Made by a program: the position numbers and the translations under genes. Shown here piece after piece: positions 1 through 8,048 of a stretch of DNA of 64,000 bases (positions are counted from its first letter, which is position 1; each line of letters starts with the position of its first letter). The stretch is from positions 62,001 through 126,000 of the forward strand of contig NZ_JACHXZ010000003.1 of NCBI RefSeq assembly GCF_014192475.1, in the 5' to 3' direction. Under the pieces are notes generated by a model that saw only the letters and a program-made list of their open reading frames with translations, was not told the origin of the DNA and did no database searches. The stretch is from Simiduia aestuariiviva. Its GTDB lineage: Bacteria; Pseudomonadota; Gammaproteobacteria; Pseudomonadales; Cellvibrionaceae.

Positions 1-312
1 GGCCAACCAAGCCAACGCGTGGCCGTACTTTTTCAAGGCAACCGAGCCTATCAATTCGCAGGTGTCGTGACCAGCGCGCAAGACGATACCGATTTCATGA
101 CAATAATTCAGAGTTTCCAACCCGCACGCGTGCCACCCAAGGGCACCTCCAAGCGCTTGCGCTACGTCCTGGCGAATGCAAACACCAGCTATGAAGCGCT
201 AGCCAACCACGGCCGTCTTGGCGCCAATGGCGCCGACCAACTGCGGTTACTCAATGGCGATTATCCACGGGGTGAACCCACGCCGGGAGAGTGGATCAAA
301 ATAGTCGAATAG
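1..312 (+). CDS. C-terminal end of an M48-family metalloprotease (partial)
   Basis: The reading frame is open from base 1 to the stop at 310-312, so only about 103 C-terminal residues are present. They carry a small beta-rich stretch (AYQFAGVV) followed by a conserved-looking IIQSFQPA segment, then a LysM-like ending with LRLLNGDYP and EWIKIVE. This is the usual tail of long periplasmic BepA/YfgC-like M48 proteases, where the zinc site HExxH lies far upstream and so is outside the window. A GTG at 19 could be taken as a start, but it falls inside the conserved tail and is unlikely to be real. Family assignment rests on the tail alone; the catalytic part cannot be checked here. Confidence 0.6.
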   Translation, partial: GQPSQRVAVLFQGNRAYQFAGVVTSAQDDTDFMTIIQSFQPARVPPKGTSKRLRYVLANANTSYEALANHGRLGANGADQLRLLNGDYPRGEPTPGEWIKIVE

Positions 313-451
313 CTTGACGTTTAACGCCACCAAACACCAAAGCTATTGCCAAGGGCGCGCGCGGGCGTTAGCGTGAACCACAGCTACACCGCCGCCCCCT
401 GGGGCAGCTATAGATCGCTTTCGAACAACAATAATGACGAGAGGTGAAACC

Positions 452-2080
452 ATGCTTGGCCAGATGATGAATACCCCGCTGACCACCACCAGCATCATGC
501 ACTTTGCCGAAAAGGTGTACGCATCCAGCGAAATTGTCAGCGTCACCGCAGACAACCCAACGCACCGCTACACCTACGCCGATGCATTCAAACGGGTCCG
601 TAAACTGGCAAATGCATTGCAAAAATTGGGCGCCAAAACCGGCGACGTCATTGGCACACTCGCTTGGAATGACTACCGCCACTTCGAATTGTATTACGCC
701 ATATCCTGCTCCGGCATGGTCTGCCACACGGTCAATCCGAGGCTGTTTCCAGAGCAATTGTCATACATCATCAACCACGCCGAAGATCAGTACCTTTTTA
801 TCGATGTGCTGTTTGTGCCACTGCTCGAAAAGCTCGCACCCAGCCTTACTCACGTAAAAGGCTTCATCGTGCTGACCAGCGAAGCCATGATGCCCAAAGA
901 CAGCAGCCTGAAAAATCTCATCTGCTATGAAACATTGATCGCCTCAGAACCCGAAACGTTTACCTGGCCAGACATAGACGAAAATGCCGCCAGCGCGCTG
1001 TGCTACACCTCGGGCACAACCGGCAACCCCAAGGGCGTGCTCTATTCCCATCGCAGTACTGTGCTGCACACCTATGCCACGGCCATGCCCGATGTGTTTG
1101 GCATTTCAGTGCGCGATGTGGTGCTGCCCATCGTACCCATGTTTCACGTCAATGGCTGGGGACTGGTGTACACAGTGCCTATGATCGGTTCAAAGCTGGT
1201 CATGCCGGGCCCCAAAATGGGTGATGGCGAAACGCTTTGCGCACTCATTAACCGCGAACAGGTGACGATTTCCGCCGGTGTCCCCACCGTATGGTTGGCG
1301 CTGTTAAATTATCTGGATGAAAGCCAGGCCCAAATCCCTTCGCTCACCCGTGTCGTGACCGGCGGCGCTGCTTGCCCACAACCTATCTTCGACAACTTCC
1401 GTGAAAACCATGGCGTCGAAGTGCATCACGCCTGGGGTATGACAGAGATGAGTCCCCTTGGCACATACAACACCCTTAAGCCGCACATGCAAGCGTGGTC
1501 GGAAGCTGAAAAAACCAAAGTGCGCCTGAAGCAAGGCCGGCCCGCCTACGGTGTAGACCTGAAAATTGTGGACGATAACAACAACGAATTACTCTGGGAT
1601 GGCAAATCCTCCGGCGCTGTTAAAGTGCGCGGGCCTTGGATTATTCAACGCTACTTCAAAGCTGAACAGGATGCGTGCGATGCCGATGGCTGGTTTGAAA
1701 CCGGTGACGTGGCCGCCATGGACCCCGACGGCTATATGAACATTACCGATCGCACCAAGGATGTCATCAAATCCGGCGGTGAATGGATATCGTCAATCGA
1801 ATTAGAAAATTGTGCTATGACCCACCCCGCCGTTGCCGAGGCCGCCGTCATTGGCGTCAATCACCCGAAATGGACGGAGCGCCCCCTGTTGGTAGTCGTC
1901 CCTAAATCCGGCGCTGCATTTAATGCCGCGGAATTGCTCGCCTACTTTGAAGGCAAGGTTGCCAAGTGGTGGATACCGGAAGCCTGTGAGTGCGTCACCG
2001 AACTGCCTCATACTGCAACCGGTAAGGTGAGTAAAAAAGATTTGCGTGCGCAGTTTGCCGACTACCATTGGCCCGAATGA
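452..2080 (+). CDS. AlkK-like medium-chain acyl-CoA ligase
   Basis: ATP-dependent ligase of the ANL superfamily that activates fatty acids to acyl-CoA through an acyl-AMP. About 542 aa. The N-terminus [10 protein letters not shown] and the phosphate-binding motif [11 protein letters not shown] (followed by [11 protein letters not shown]) closely match Pseudomonas AlkK and the related DmdB-type (methylmercaptopropionate) ligases. Later ANL motifs are visible: [19 protein letters not shown], and the C-terminal lysine context [11 protein letters not shown]. The start at 452 is chosen because GAGAGGTG lies 6-7 nt upstream; an in-frame ATG at 434 would overlap that ribosome site. It stands alone: the next gene is convergent. 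The substrate could be medium-chain fatty acids or a sulfur-containing acid; sequence alone does not decide. Confidence 0.88.
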   Translation: MLGQMMNTPLTTTSIMHFAEKVYASSEIVSVTADNPTHRYTYADAFKRVRKLANALQKLGAKTGDVIGTLAWNDYRHFELYYAISCSGMVCHTVNPRLFPEQLSYIINHAEDQYLFIDVLFVPLLEKLAPSLTHVKGFIVLTSEAMMPKDSSLKNLICYETLIASEPETFTWPDIDENAASALCYTSGTTGNPKGVLYSHRSTVLHTYATAMPDVFGISVRDVVLPIVPMFHVNGWGLVYTVPMIGSKLVMPGPKMGDGETLCALINREQVTISAGVPTVWLALLNYLDESQAQIPSLTRVVTGGAACPQPIFDNFRENHGVEVHHAWGMTEMSPLGTYNTLKPHMQAWSEAEKTKVRLKQGRPAYGVDLKIVDDNNNELLWDGKSSGAVKVRGPWIIQRYFKAEQDACDADGWFETGDVAAMDPDGYMNITDRTKDVIKSGGEWISSIELENCAMTHPAVAEAAVIGVNHPKWTERPLLVVVPKSGAAFNAAELLAYFEGKVAKWWIPEACECVTELPHTATGKVSKKDLRAQFADYHWPE

Positions 2081-2136
2081 GTTCACCTAGCCGGGGCACT
2101 GAGCCTTAAACCCGTGGCCCGGCGGTTCACTTCCGG

Positions 2137-2184
2137 AGGCGCCTGAATAGGCGCTTGAAGAGGCGCTTGAAGAGGCGCTTGCAC
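2137..2184 (+). repeat. 12-bp tandem repeat, four copies
   Basis: Four consecutive copies of AGGCGCTTGAAG (the first reads AGGCGCCTGAAT, the last AGGCGCTTGCAC) in the spacer after the acyl-CoA ligase. The two central copies are identical. No coding role; likely a slippage-generated minisatellite. Confidence 0.85.
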
Positions 2185-2205
2185 AGCGCCGACGTTAATT
2201 AGGTC

Positions 2206-2262
2206 CGCACCAACATCGCGCAACATTGCCACAACATTGCTGTTGCGCCCGATATTGGTGCG
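2206..2262. terminator. Long hairpin between convergent genes
   Basis: Inverted repeat of about 19 paired bases: CGCACCAA (2206-2213) with TTGGTGCG (2255-2262), ATCG (2215-2218) with CGAT (2250-2253), and CGCAACA (2219-2225) with TGTTGCG (2241-2247), closing a 15-nt loop. It sits between a plus-strand gene ending at 2080 and a minus-strand gene ending at 2269, so it may act as a shared terminator; the T-rich tract (GTTTATTT) follows only on the plus strand. It could also be a repeat-family hairpin. Confidence 0.5.
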
Positions 2263-2268
2263 CGTCGT

Positions 2269-2712
2269 TTATTTAGCCTGTGCAAACATCTGTTGATAGG
2301 TGCGCGCAGAACTATTTACCATCCGCGTGAAGGAACCGGGTGAAATGCCCACCATTTTCTCCAGCGTGCGGTCACACAACACTTCAATGTGATCCTCTTT
2401 CGTCAAATCTGGCTTCGGCAGCGCAGACAGGCCCTGCTTATAGCTCACCTTGGCCTGGTTGATACTTTTCCCCTCTGCCACTGGCGCCAGCTCTGCACGC
2501 AAATTCTGCAATGACCGATAAGCACCGTACAACGCCTGCATATTCCGAGCGCCGAGATCTGCACAGGTTTCAATGCCGACTTCAAACTTAATCAGCAATA
2601 AATCTGCCGATAGCGCGCGCGCATCATCGTCTGACATGCCCGCCGCGTATGACGTTGTGGCAAACCCTGCCAAAAGAGATAAACATCCGCAATATTTGAT
2701 AAATTTTAGCAT
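2269..2712 (-). CDS. Secreted small protein of unknown function
   Basis: 147 aa, not recognised. A signal peptide is clear: MLKFIKYC, a hydrophobic core and a cleavage-like TSYAAG around residue 24. The mature part is mainly helical in appearance (many A, L, K, E), with two cysteines (in ETCADLG and EVLCDRT) that could form a disulfide. It probably works in the periplasm. It has no close neighbour on its strand; the next minus-strand gene upstream starts more than 1.8 kb away, so it is likely monocistronic. No function is proposed. Confidence 0.6.
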   Translation of the reverse strand: MLKFIKYCGCLSLLAGFATTSYAAGMSDDDARALSADLLLIKFEVGIETCADLGARNMQALYGAYRSLQNLRAELAPVAEGKSINQAKVSYKQGLSALPKPDLTKEDHIEVLCDRTLEKMVGISPGSFTRMVNSSARTYQQMFAQAK

Positions 2713-3010
2713 TTACATCACCCTAACTCGCTTTTATGTGCGCATTGACGCAACAATTGAACTAGTGAACATACAAGAAGCGGGCCAGCTTAGTAAACCA
2801 ATAGGCCTATTCACTCAATCTATGATTAGCATTCACCAAGAGGGTTAGCGGAAATTTTGCGTTAATGAGGTCCTAGTAAATGCACGCCCTACTGCAGCCG
2901 ATACTCGCTAACACTGGCAGTTGATCAACGCACACCAAAATTGGCGCAGCCACCTCTCGCGCTACGCCAACGCCATGAAAAAAGGATTGTCGCTAGGAGA
3001 AACAGCGGGC
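2713..3010. other. Intergenic, no gene seen
   Basis: Spacer between the start of the small secreted protein and the terminator of the S8 protease gene. It must hold the promoter of the minus-strand gene starting at 2712. No convincing reading frame, RNA gene or strong repeat was seen. Confidence 0.6.
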
Positions 3011-3040
3011 AAAAAAAACGGGAGCCGAAGCTCCCGTTTG
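3011..3040 (-). terminator. Rho-independent terminator of the S8 protease gene
   Basis: On the minus strand an 8-bp stem ACGGGAGC / GCTCCCGT with a TTCG tetraloop is followed by a run of eight T, 16 nt after the protease stop codon. A textbook intrinsic terminator. Confidence 0.9.
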
Positions 3041-3055
3041 GTCATCGCTCTTTAA

Positions 3056-4609
3056 TTAAGAGCACTTCTTACCTTTGCAAGGCTTAGGTGGGGTTGTGCC
3101 ACCATCACCGCCGCCTGAACCGGCACAGCCATTGGTATCTAGGTAATCCTTAGCAGCCTTGGCGCGGATCAAACCGTAACCGTACGCATTGTCACGACCG
3201 GCAGCACCCAAATCTTCCGCCGTCGCATTCAGCGCCGAGCGAATCTGATCGTTGGTACAGCTGCTGTGGTAGCTCCACACCAGTGCCGCAACGCCGGCTA
3301 CGTGTGGCGTCGCCATGGACGTGCCGTCGTACTTGGAGTAATCACTCGCAGTCACCGCAACAGAACTGGTGGCGCCAACCATGGTCTTCATGACGGCACC
3401 GTCGGTGTCCGACACGCCCACGGAGGGAATGGATGTGACCGTTGTGCCTAAAGTACCGCTTAACACGCCCGGCTCATTGTTATAAATGATGGCACCGGCA
3501 CCGCCGCCCGCTTCACAGGCCTGCACCTTTTCAGCAAAGCTGATTGCGCCGCGCTGAATCAAGCAGATTTTGCCCGAGGCGCCCGCACAGGGAGCGTCAC
3601 CAATGCCGCAATCCATCAAAGAACCGGAAGCGGTACCCTGTGGCGAACCGTCCATGCCCAAAGCTGCGTAGCTGGTGCCACCCACAACGGCTGAGGCTTC
3701 AGAACCCGCTTGATCGGGCACTGAAGACAGTACGCCAACACCGGGGGCCGCCATTTCAACTTGGTCGGTCTGCTGAGAGAAGGAGGCAACCACTTTATTT
3801 TCGTCAATAGCGGCCACGGAGACCACAGAGCTGTAAGACGCGGGGTAAGAATGGCGAGTATTGCCATCATTACCGGCGGCGGCGATGCTCAACACGCCAC
3901 GGGCGTTGGCATCGTTGAAGCCACGCTCTTCGGTGCGCGAGGCGCGTGAACCGCCCAAGCTCATGTTGATCACGTTGGCACCGGCGTCTTCACACTTGCT
4001 CACAGCATCGATCAGTGAGGAGGAGTAGGCCCAGCCCGCGGCGTCAAACACCTTTACGATGTGCAGCTTAATAGCGCCGTTAGGCATGACGCCCACAACA
4101 CCTTCGTTGTTGTTGAGCGCAGCAATGGTGCCCGCTACGTGGGTGCCGTGATGGTTTTGATCTTCATACCAGTTGCCAGCACCGGCGGGGTCATTGTGGC
4201 CAGTAACCAGGTTGGCAGCTAAGTCGGGGTGAGAAATGTCATAGCCAGAGTCGATGATACATACCGTGCGGTTGCCGGCGTTCATGTCGCTCAGCATGTC
4301 CGCTTGCACCATGGTGATACCGTAAGGCGTCACTTGGGCCATGGGGTAGCGCTTAACATCTTCCTCGATGTATTCAACCAAGCCACTGCTCTTCAAGCCC
4401 TTCATGGCTTGCTCGGGCAGGTACGCGGCGAAGGCACCGTGTTTGGCCATGTCGACTTTCTTTTTGCCGCCCATTTTTTCAGCCAACACCTGTGCGGCTT
4501 TGCCTTTGCCTTCTTTAAACTTAACGATGTATCGTTGATCTTCAGCAGCTTGTGCAGCAGAAACTAAACCAAGCACACAGATTGCCGCAGTTAAGGGTTT
4601 GAGTAGCAT
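3056..4609 (-). CDS. Secreted S8 (subtilisin-like) serine protease with PA domain
   Basis: Exported protease. From the ATG at 4609 (GAGGTG 6 nt upstream; the longer GTG start at 4618 overlaps that site) it is 517 aa. Layout: signal peptide 1-21 ending AQA; inhibitor I9 propeptide about 24-87; S8 catalytic domain with Asp120 (IIDSG), His154 (HGTHVAGT), oxyanion Asn247 (AAGND) and Ser431 (GTSMATPH). A protease-associated (PA) domain of about 80 residues is inserted before the serine, with paired cysteines (MDCGIGDAPC, GKICLIQRG, VQACEAG). The C-terminus is a Gly-rich linker and a short tail PPKPCKGKKCS instead of a secretion domain. It is monocistronic with its own terminator. Likely an extracellular nutrient-scavenging protease. 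Confidence 0.93.
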   Translation of the reverse strand: MLLKPLTAAICVLGLVSAAQAAEDQRYIVKFKEGKGKAAQVLAEKMGGKKKVDMAKHGAFAAYLPEQAMKGLKSSGLVEYIEEDVKRYPMAQVTPYGITMVQADMLSDMNAGNRTVCIIDSGYDISHPDLAANLVTGHNDPAGAGNWYEDQNHHGTHVAGTIAALNNNEGVVGVMPNGAIKLHIVKVFDAAGWAYSSSLIDAVSKCEDAGANVINMSLGGSRASRTEERGFNDANARGVLSIAAAGNDGNTRHSYPASYSSVVSVAAIDENKVVASFSQQTDQVEMAAPGVGVLSSVPDQAGSEASAVVGGTSYAALGMDGSPQGTASGSLMDCGIGDAPCAGASGKICLIQRGAISFAEKVQACEAGGGAGAIIYNNEPGVLSGTLGTTVTSIPSVGVSDTDGAVMKTMVGATSSVAVTASDYSKYDGTSMATPHVAGVAALVWSYHSSCTNDQIRSALNATAEDLGAAGRDNAYGYGLIRAKAAKDYLDTNGCAGSGGGDGGTTPPKPCKGKKCS

Positions 4610-4927
4610 ATAACTCACCTCATTTATTATCGTTAGAATTCAGGTTCACGCTGCCTGCACCACTCAACGCCACCTGAATTAGGTCGTTTAAGACACCCCG
4701 TCAGTTAGATGATCGAGGCGACATGCAGCCATTAAACGACTTAGTGAACTGCATCCACAACATAGAGATGCGAATTTATTAGACTAAACGGTTATATGTG
4801 TAAAATATCCGAAAAGGTATTACCTGTCGAAACAACCTAATCCTAAAGTGCTACCGGCAGAAACACTGTAACCTACCGGTCTTACAGCCCTCTAAAGCGA
4901 ATTAAGAAGACAACATTAGGACGCCCC
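4610..4927. other. Divergent promoter region, S8 protease / arsM
   Basis: 318-bp AT-richer spacer between divergent genes; it should hold both promoters. An 8-bp inverted repeat GTCGTTTA (4683-4690) / TAAACGAC (4733-4740) with a 42-bp gap is visible. I see no clear ArsR operator and no reading frame. Confidence 0.5.
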
Positions 4928-5974
4928 ATGCGCAACGACGTAAAAGCCTACTATGGTGAAACACTGCAACACTCCAGCGATCTGCAAACCAATGCCTGCT
5001 GCACGGGCGAGTCACCGCCTGAACACCTAAAACCCATTCTGGCCGCCATTCACGATGAAGTACACGCGCGCTACTACGGTTGCGGCCTGATCGCGCCAGA
5101 GCAGATACAGGGCATGCGCATCCTCGATTTAGGGTCTGGTGCCGGTCGGGATTGCTATGCACTTTCAGCGCTGGTGGGCGAACAGGGTGCCGTCATCGGG
5201 GTTGATATGACCGAGCAACAACTGGCGGTGGCGCGCAAGCACCTGGATTACCATCGCCAACAGTTTGGCTATGCACAATCCAACGTCACCTTTTTGCAGG
5301 GCGAGCTGGAGCACCTCGAACGACTGGATATTCCCGACAACAGCATCGACATTATCGTTTCTAACTGCGTGATCAATTTGTGCGAGGACAAAGCCGCTGT
5401 ACTCAAACACGCCTATCGATTGCTAAAGCCGGGCGGTGAGATGTACTTCTCCGACGTCTACGCCGATCGCCGCATGCCCGCCACGCTCGCCAAGGATCCC
5501 GTACTGTTCGGCGAGTGCCTGTCTGGGGCTTTTTACTGGAACGACTTCCACAACACGGCCAAGGCCTGCGGCTTTTTGGACCCACGCCTCGTGAAGGATG
5601 CGCCTATAACAATTGAAAATACCGAACTGCAAGCCAAGTGCGGCAACATTCGTTTTTTCTCCGCCACCTACCGATTATTTAAACTCGACGCACTCGAACC
5701 TTTTTGCGAAGACTATGGTCAGGCGGTGATCTATAAGGGCAGCATCGAACATCAACCCCACAGCTTTACGCTGGACAAGCATCACCATATCGAAACCGGA
5801 AAGGTCTTCCCCGTTTGTGGCAATACTTGGCGCATGCTGCACGACACGCGATTCAAAGATCACTTCACCTTTATCGGCAACTGGGACAACCACTACGGCA
5901 TCTTTGAAGGCTGCGGCACTGCCCTACCCTACGATACCGACACCGCGGCCAGCAGTGCGGGCGCCTGCTGTTAA
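4928..5974 (+). CDS. arsM: Arsenite S-adenosylmethionine methyltransferase
   Basis: Methylates As(III) with S-adenosylmethionine, giving methylated and volatile arsenicals. 348 aa. The SAM-binding motif is ILDLGSGAGRD (65-75). Three cysteines lie in the contexts YYGCG (Cys52), SNCVINLC (Cys147) and GECLSGA (Cys197); their spacing (95 and 50 residues) fits the arsenic-binding Cys72/174/224 of the Cyanidioschyzon enzyme. KCGNIRFFSATYRLFK is also typical of the family. A Cys24-Cys25 pair near the N-terminus and a terminal Cys-Cys are further possible metal ligands. There is no arsR, arsB or arsC beside it, so it stands alone rather than in an ars operon. Confidence 0.92.
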   Translation: MRNDVKAYYGETLQHSSDLQTNACCTGESPPEHLKPILAAIHDEVHARYYGCGLIAPEQIQGMRILDLGSGAGRDCYALSALVGEQGAVIGVDMTEQQLAVARKHLDYHRQQFGYAQSNVTFLQGELEHLERLDIPDNSIDIIVSNCVINLCEDKAAVLKHAYRLLKPGGEMYFSDVYADRRMPATLAKDPVLFGECLSGAFYWNDFHNTAKACGFLDPRLVKDAPITIENTELQAKCGNIRFFSATYRLFKLDALEPFCEDYGQAVIYKGSIEHQPHSFTLDKHHHIETGKVFPVCGNTWRMLHDTRFKDHFTFIGNWDNHYGIFEGCGTALPYDTDTAASSAGACC

Positions 5975-5981
5975 CTGTTGA

Positions 5982-6012
5982 GCCAGCGCGCACAGTTACC
6001 GCGCGCGCTGGC
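5982..6012 (+). repeat. GC-rich hairpin between arsM and greB
   Basis: Perfect 10-bp inverted repeat GCCAGCGCGC (5982-5991) / GCGCGCTGGC (6003-6012) with an 11-nt loop, 8 nt after the arsM stop. It has no T run, so it may be an imperfect terminator or an mRNA-stabilising stem. Confidence 0.6.
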
Positions 6013-6059
6013 TGTGGCAAAATAGCCCGTTTTCTCTCCCCCAACAAATTGAGGCAACT

Positions 6060-6566
6060 ATGGGACGCTGGCGACCACCGCGCGGCCGAGGTTCTGCATA
6101 CATTACACCGGCAGGTGCCAAAGCGCTGAAGGAGGAACTTACCTACCTCTGGAAAGTTGAGCGTCCGCAGGTGACCCAGGTGGTGCACGAAGCAGCCAAG
6201 AATGGCGATCGCTCGGAAAATGGAGACTACATTTACGGCAAACGACGGCTGCGAGAAATCGACAGCCGCGTGCGCTTTTTAACCAAACGGCTAGATGAGT
6301 TGACCGTCGTCGATCGACTGCCCGATGACCAAGAAAAGATTTTTTTTGGGGCCATTGTCACGCTCGAAGATGACGATGGCGTTGAATGCTGCTACCAAAT
6401 CGTCGGGCCCGACGAGTTTGATGTAAAAGCCGGCAAACTCAGCATGGACTCACCACTAGCCCGCGCCCTACTGGGCAAACGCGTGGACGATGAAGTTTCG
6501 GCGCCAGCGGGCGACGATTTCAAAAACTATTACATCGCGGCTGTTCACTACCAAGCGTACGATTAA
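6060..6566 (+). CDS. greB: Transcript cleavage factor GreB
   Basis: Rescues backtracked RNA polymerase by stimulating transcript cleavage through its secondary channel. 168 aa. The N-terminal coiled coil carries the GreB signature NGDRSENGDY with the tip acids Asp50 and Glu53, followed by KRRLREIDSRVRFLTKRL; the C-terminal FKBP-like domain has FFGAIVTLEDDDGVE and DSPLARALLGK. The start ATG is preceded by GAGGCA at proper distance. There is an arginine-rich N-terminal extension of about ten residues (GRWRPPRGRG) compared with the E. coli protein. Confidence 0.95.
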   Translation: MGRWRPPRGRGSAYITPAGAKALKEELTYLWKVERPQVTQVVHEAAKNGDRSENGDYIYGKRRLREIDSRVRFLTKRLDELTVVDRLPDDQEKIFFGAIVTLEDDDGVECCYQIVGPDEFDVKAGKLSMDSPLARALLGKRVDDEVSAPAGDDFKNYYIAAVHYQAYD

Positions 6567-6608
6567 GGCAGTGGCTAACCCTGCTCGCGCTTGACCCGTC
6601 CTCAGATT

Positions 6609-7109
6609 TTAGGCGGTTGTATTTGCGCGCCGCGACAAACCAAATAGCCGCTGCCACCAGCGTGAGGGAACGGGCAGCTTTTGGTCCCGCCCGGCCTGCA
6701 AAAATGACAACAGCTGTTTCACTGAGTTTTCATCAAATCTATAAGGATTGAACTCACCTATCCCCTGCTGCTTTACAAAGGCATCGATGGCGGCAACTGC
6801 CGACACAAACTTCATAGACCAGTTTTTAAACAACAGGGTTTCCACTGGTTCATGGAGCAACAGTTTGACATCACTGTGGCGTCGATCGGATTGAATGCGG
6901 CTGTAGGTGTTGGCGACCGCCTCAGATGGTCCTTCGAGGCATTGAAAAAAGTAGCCATTGCCACAATACAACACACCACCAATACCGTCCGCATCGTTGC
7001 GGCGGCGAGATTCGCGCAATATGCGCCCCACCTGCAATTCGACGCCTGCACCGGTATTTTCGGGAAAATTAACCTTGCTCGCGTATACCAATCGGATTAT
7101 CTGCCCCAT
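6609..7109 (-). CDS. BLUF-domain blue-light sensor
   Basis: 166 aa. The BLUF fold binds FAD and senses blue light; it spans about residues 4-95. The key photocycle residues can be placed: Tyr9 (RLVYASK), Asn38 (RRRNDADGIGG) and Gln56 (YFFQCLEG); the Asn-Gln distance of 18 equals that in AppA. A C-terminal extension of about 60 residues (from FNPYRFDEN to RANTTA) is basic and has no known domain. It lies 74 bp downstream of an EAL phosphodiesterase gene on the same strand, so the pair looks like a two-gene version of the fused BLUF-EAL proteins BlrP1 and YcgF. Partner output by direct contact is inference. Confidence 0.9.
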   Translation of the reverse strand: MGQIIRLVYASKVNFPENTGAGVELQVGRILRESRRRNDADGIGGVLYCGNGYFFQCLEGPSEAVANTYSRIQSDRRHSDVKLLLHEPVETLLFKNWSMKFVSAVAAIDAFVKQQGIGEFNPYRFDENSVKQLLSFLQAGRDQKLPVPSRWWQRLFGLSRRANTTA

Positions 7110-7183
7110 GTGCCGCCCCCAAAGATAGGTTGTTTAGGCGTGCTACGACAGAGTTGAGTAGTTGGATCATAAAGCCTGATGAT

Positions 7184-7945
7184 TCAATGGGGCCACTGCA
7201 CCTCGGGCAGCGACTCAAAGCTCGGGCGCGCAAAATAATAGCCTTGGAACAGATTGACACCGGCCTGGGCTAAAAATAGATATTCCTCGTGAATCTCCAC
7301 GCCTTCGGCAATAACAGCTATATCAAATTCTTTACAAATCGAGATGACGGCGCGAACAATGCTCTGGCGCTTTTTGTCCAGATGAATATTGCGAATTAAC
7401 CCCATATCCAACTTGATAATGTTCGTTTGCATATCCGCTAAAAAATTCAGCCCCGCATACCCTGCGCCGAAATCATCAATGGCTGTTTGGAAGCCCGTAG
7501 CCTGGTAGTGCTGGACAATGGATCGCAAGTGTTCGCAATCCTGCACCTCTTCGCCTTCGGTAAACTCAAAGATAATCTGGGTTAACGGAAACCCAAATTC
7601 TTTGGCCGCGGCGAGCGTGGTGCGTATGCACAACTCCGGTCGATACACGGCATTAGGCATAAAGTTGATGCTAATTTTGGTCTTGACCTCCAGACTCGCA
7701 GCTAGCCGAATGGCCTTGACGCGGCAGGCTTGGTCAAACCGATACAGGTTGTCGGCATTTACATGCTCAAACACACTGGCCGCCGATTCTCCCGCCAAAC
7801 CACGGGCGAGCGCCTCATAGGCAAAGACCTCGCGTTTCTGAATATCAACGATGGGCTGAAAGGCCATTGAGAAATCAAAGCCCAAGGCTTGACCATTAAT
7901 ACATTGGGCGCACTGTAATTCTTGATAGTCGGTGGGGCCGGTCAT
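7184..7945 (-). CDS. EAL-domain cyclic-di-GMP phosphodiesterase
   Basis: Stand-alone EAL domain, 253 aa from the ATG at 7945 (AGGAA 6-7 nt upstream; a TTG at 7951 is less likely). It hydrolyses c-di-GMP to pGpG. Motifs: YEALARG, SINFMPN, FEFTEGE, DDFGAGYAGL, KLDMGLIR, VIAEGVE and FQGYYFARP, so the metal and catalytic residues look intact. The short N-terminus has a CAQC pair. It is the first gene of a unit with the BLUF gene downstream. Such single-domain EAL proteins paired with a separate BLUF protein suggest light-controlled c-di-GMP turnover, but this is inferred from adjacency. Confidence 0.92.
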   Translation of the reverse strand: MTGPTDYQELQCAQCINGQALGFDFSMAFQPIVDIQKREVFAYEALARGLAGESAASVFEHVNADNLYRFDQACRVKAIRLAASLEVKTKISINFMPNAVYRPELCIRTTLAAAKEFGFPLTQIIFEFTEGEEVQDCEHLRSIVQHYQATGFQTAIDDFGAGYAGLNFLADMQTNIIKLDMGLIRNIHLDKKRQSIVRAVISICKEFDIAVIAEGVEIHEEYLFLAQAGVNLFQGYYFARPSFESLPEVQWPH

Positions 7946-8007
7946 AAACAATTCCTAAAACATGTTTAGCCAACAGTCTAGACCAACTTTTTCACGGGCC
8001 AATTAGC

Positions 8008-8033
8008 AAAACGGCTCCCGAGGGAGCCGTTTT
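8008..8033 (-). terminator. Terminator after gabD
   Basis: Palindrome with stem AAAACGGCTCCC / GGGAGCCGTTTT just downstream of the gabD stop on the minus strand; the ends supply U-rich flanks in both directions. Confidence 0.85.
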
Positions 8034-8048
8034 AACAACAATCGCTAA

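Noticed and set aside
4610-4927. ArsR operator upstream of arsM
   Set aside because: Only an 8-bp inverted repeat with a 42-bp gap was found, which does not fit the compact ATCAA-N6-TTGAT type of ArsR site.
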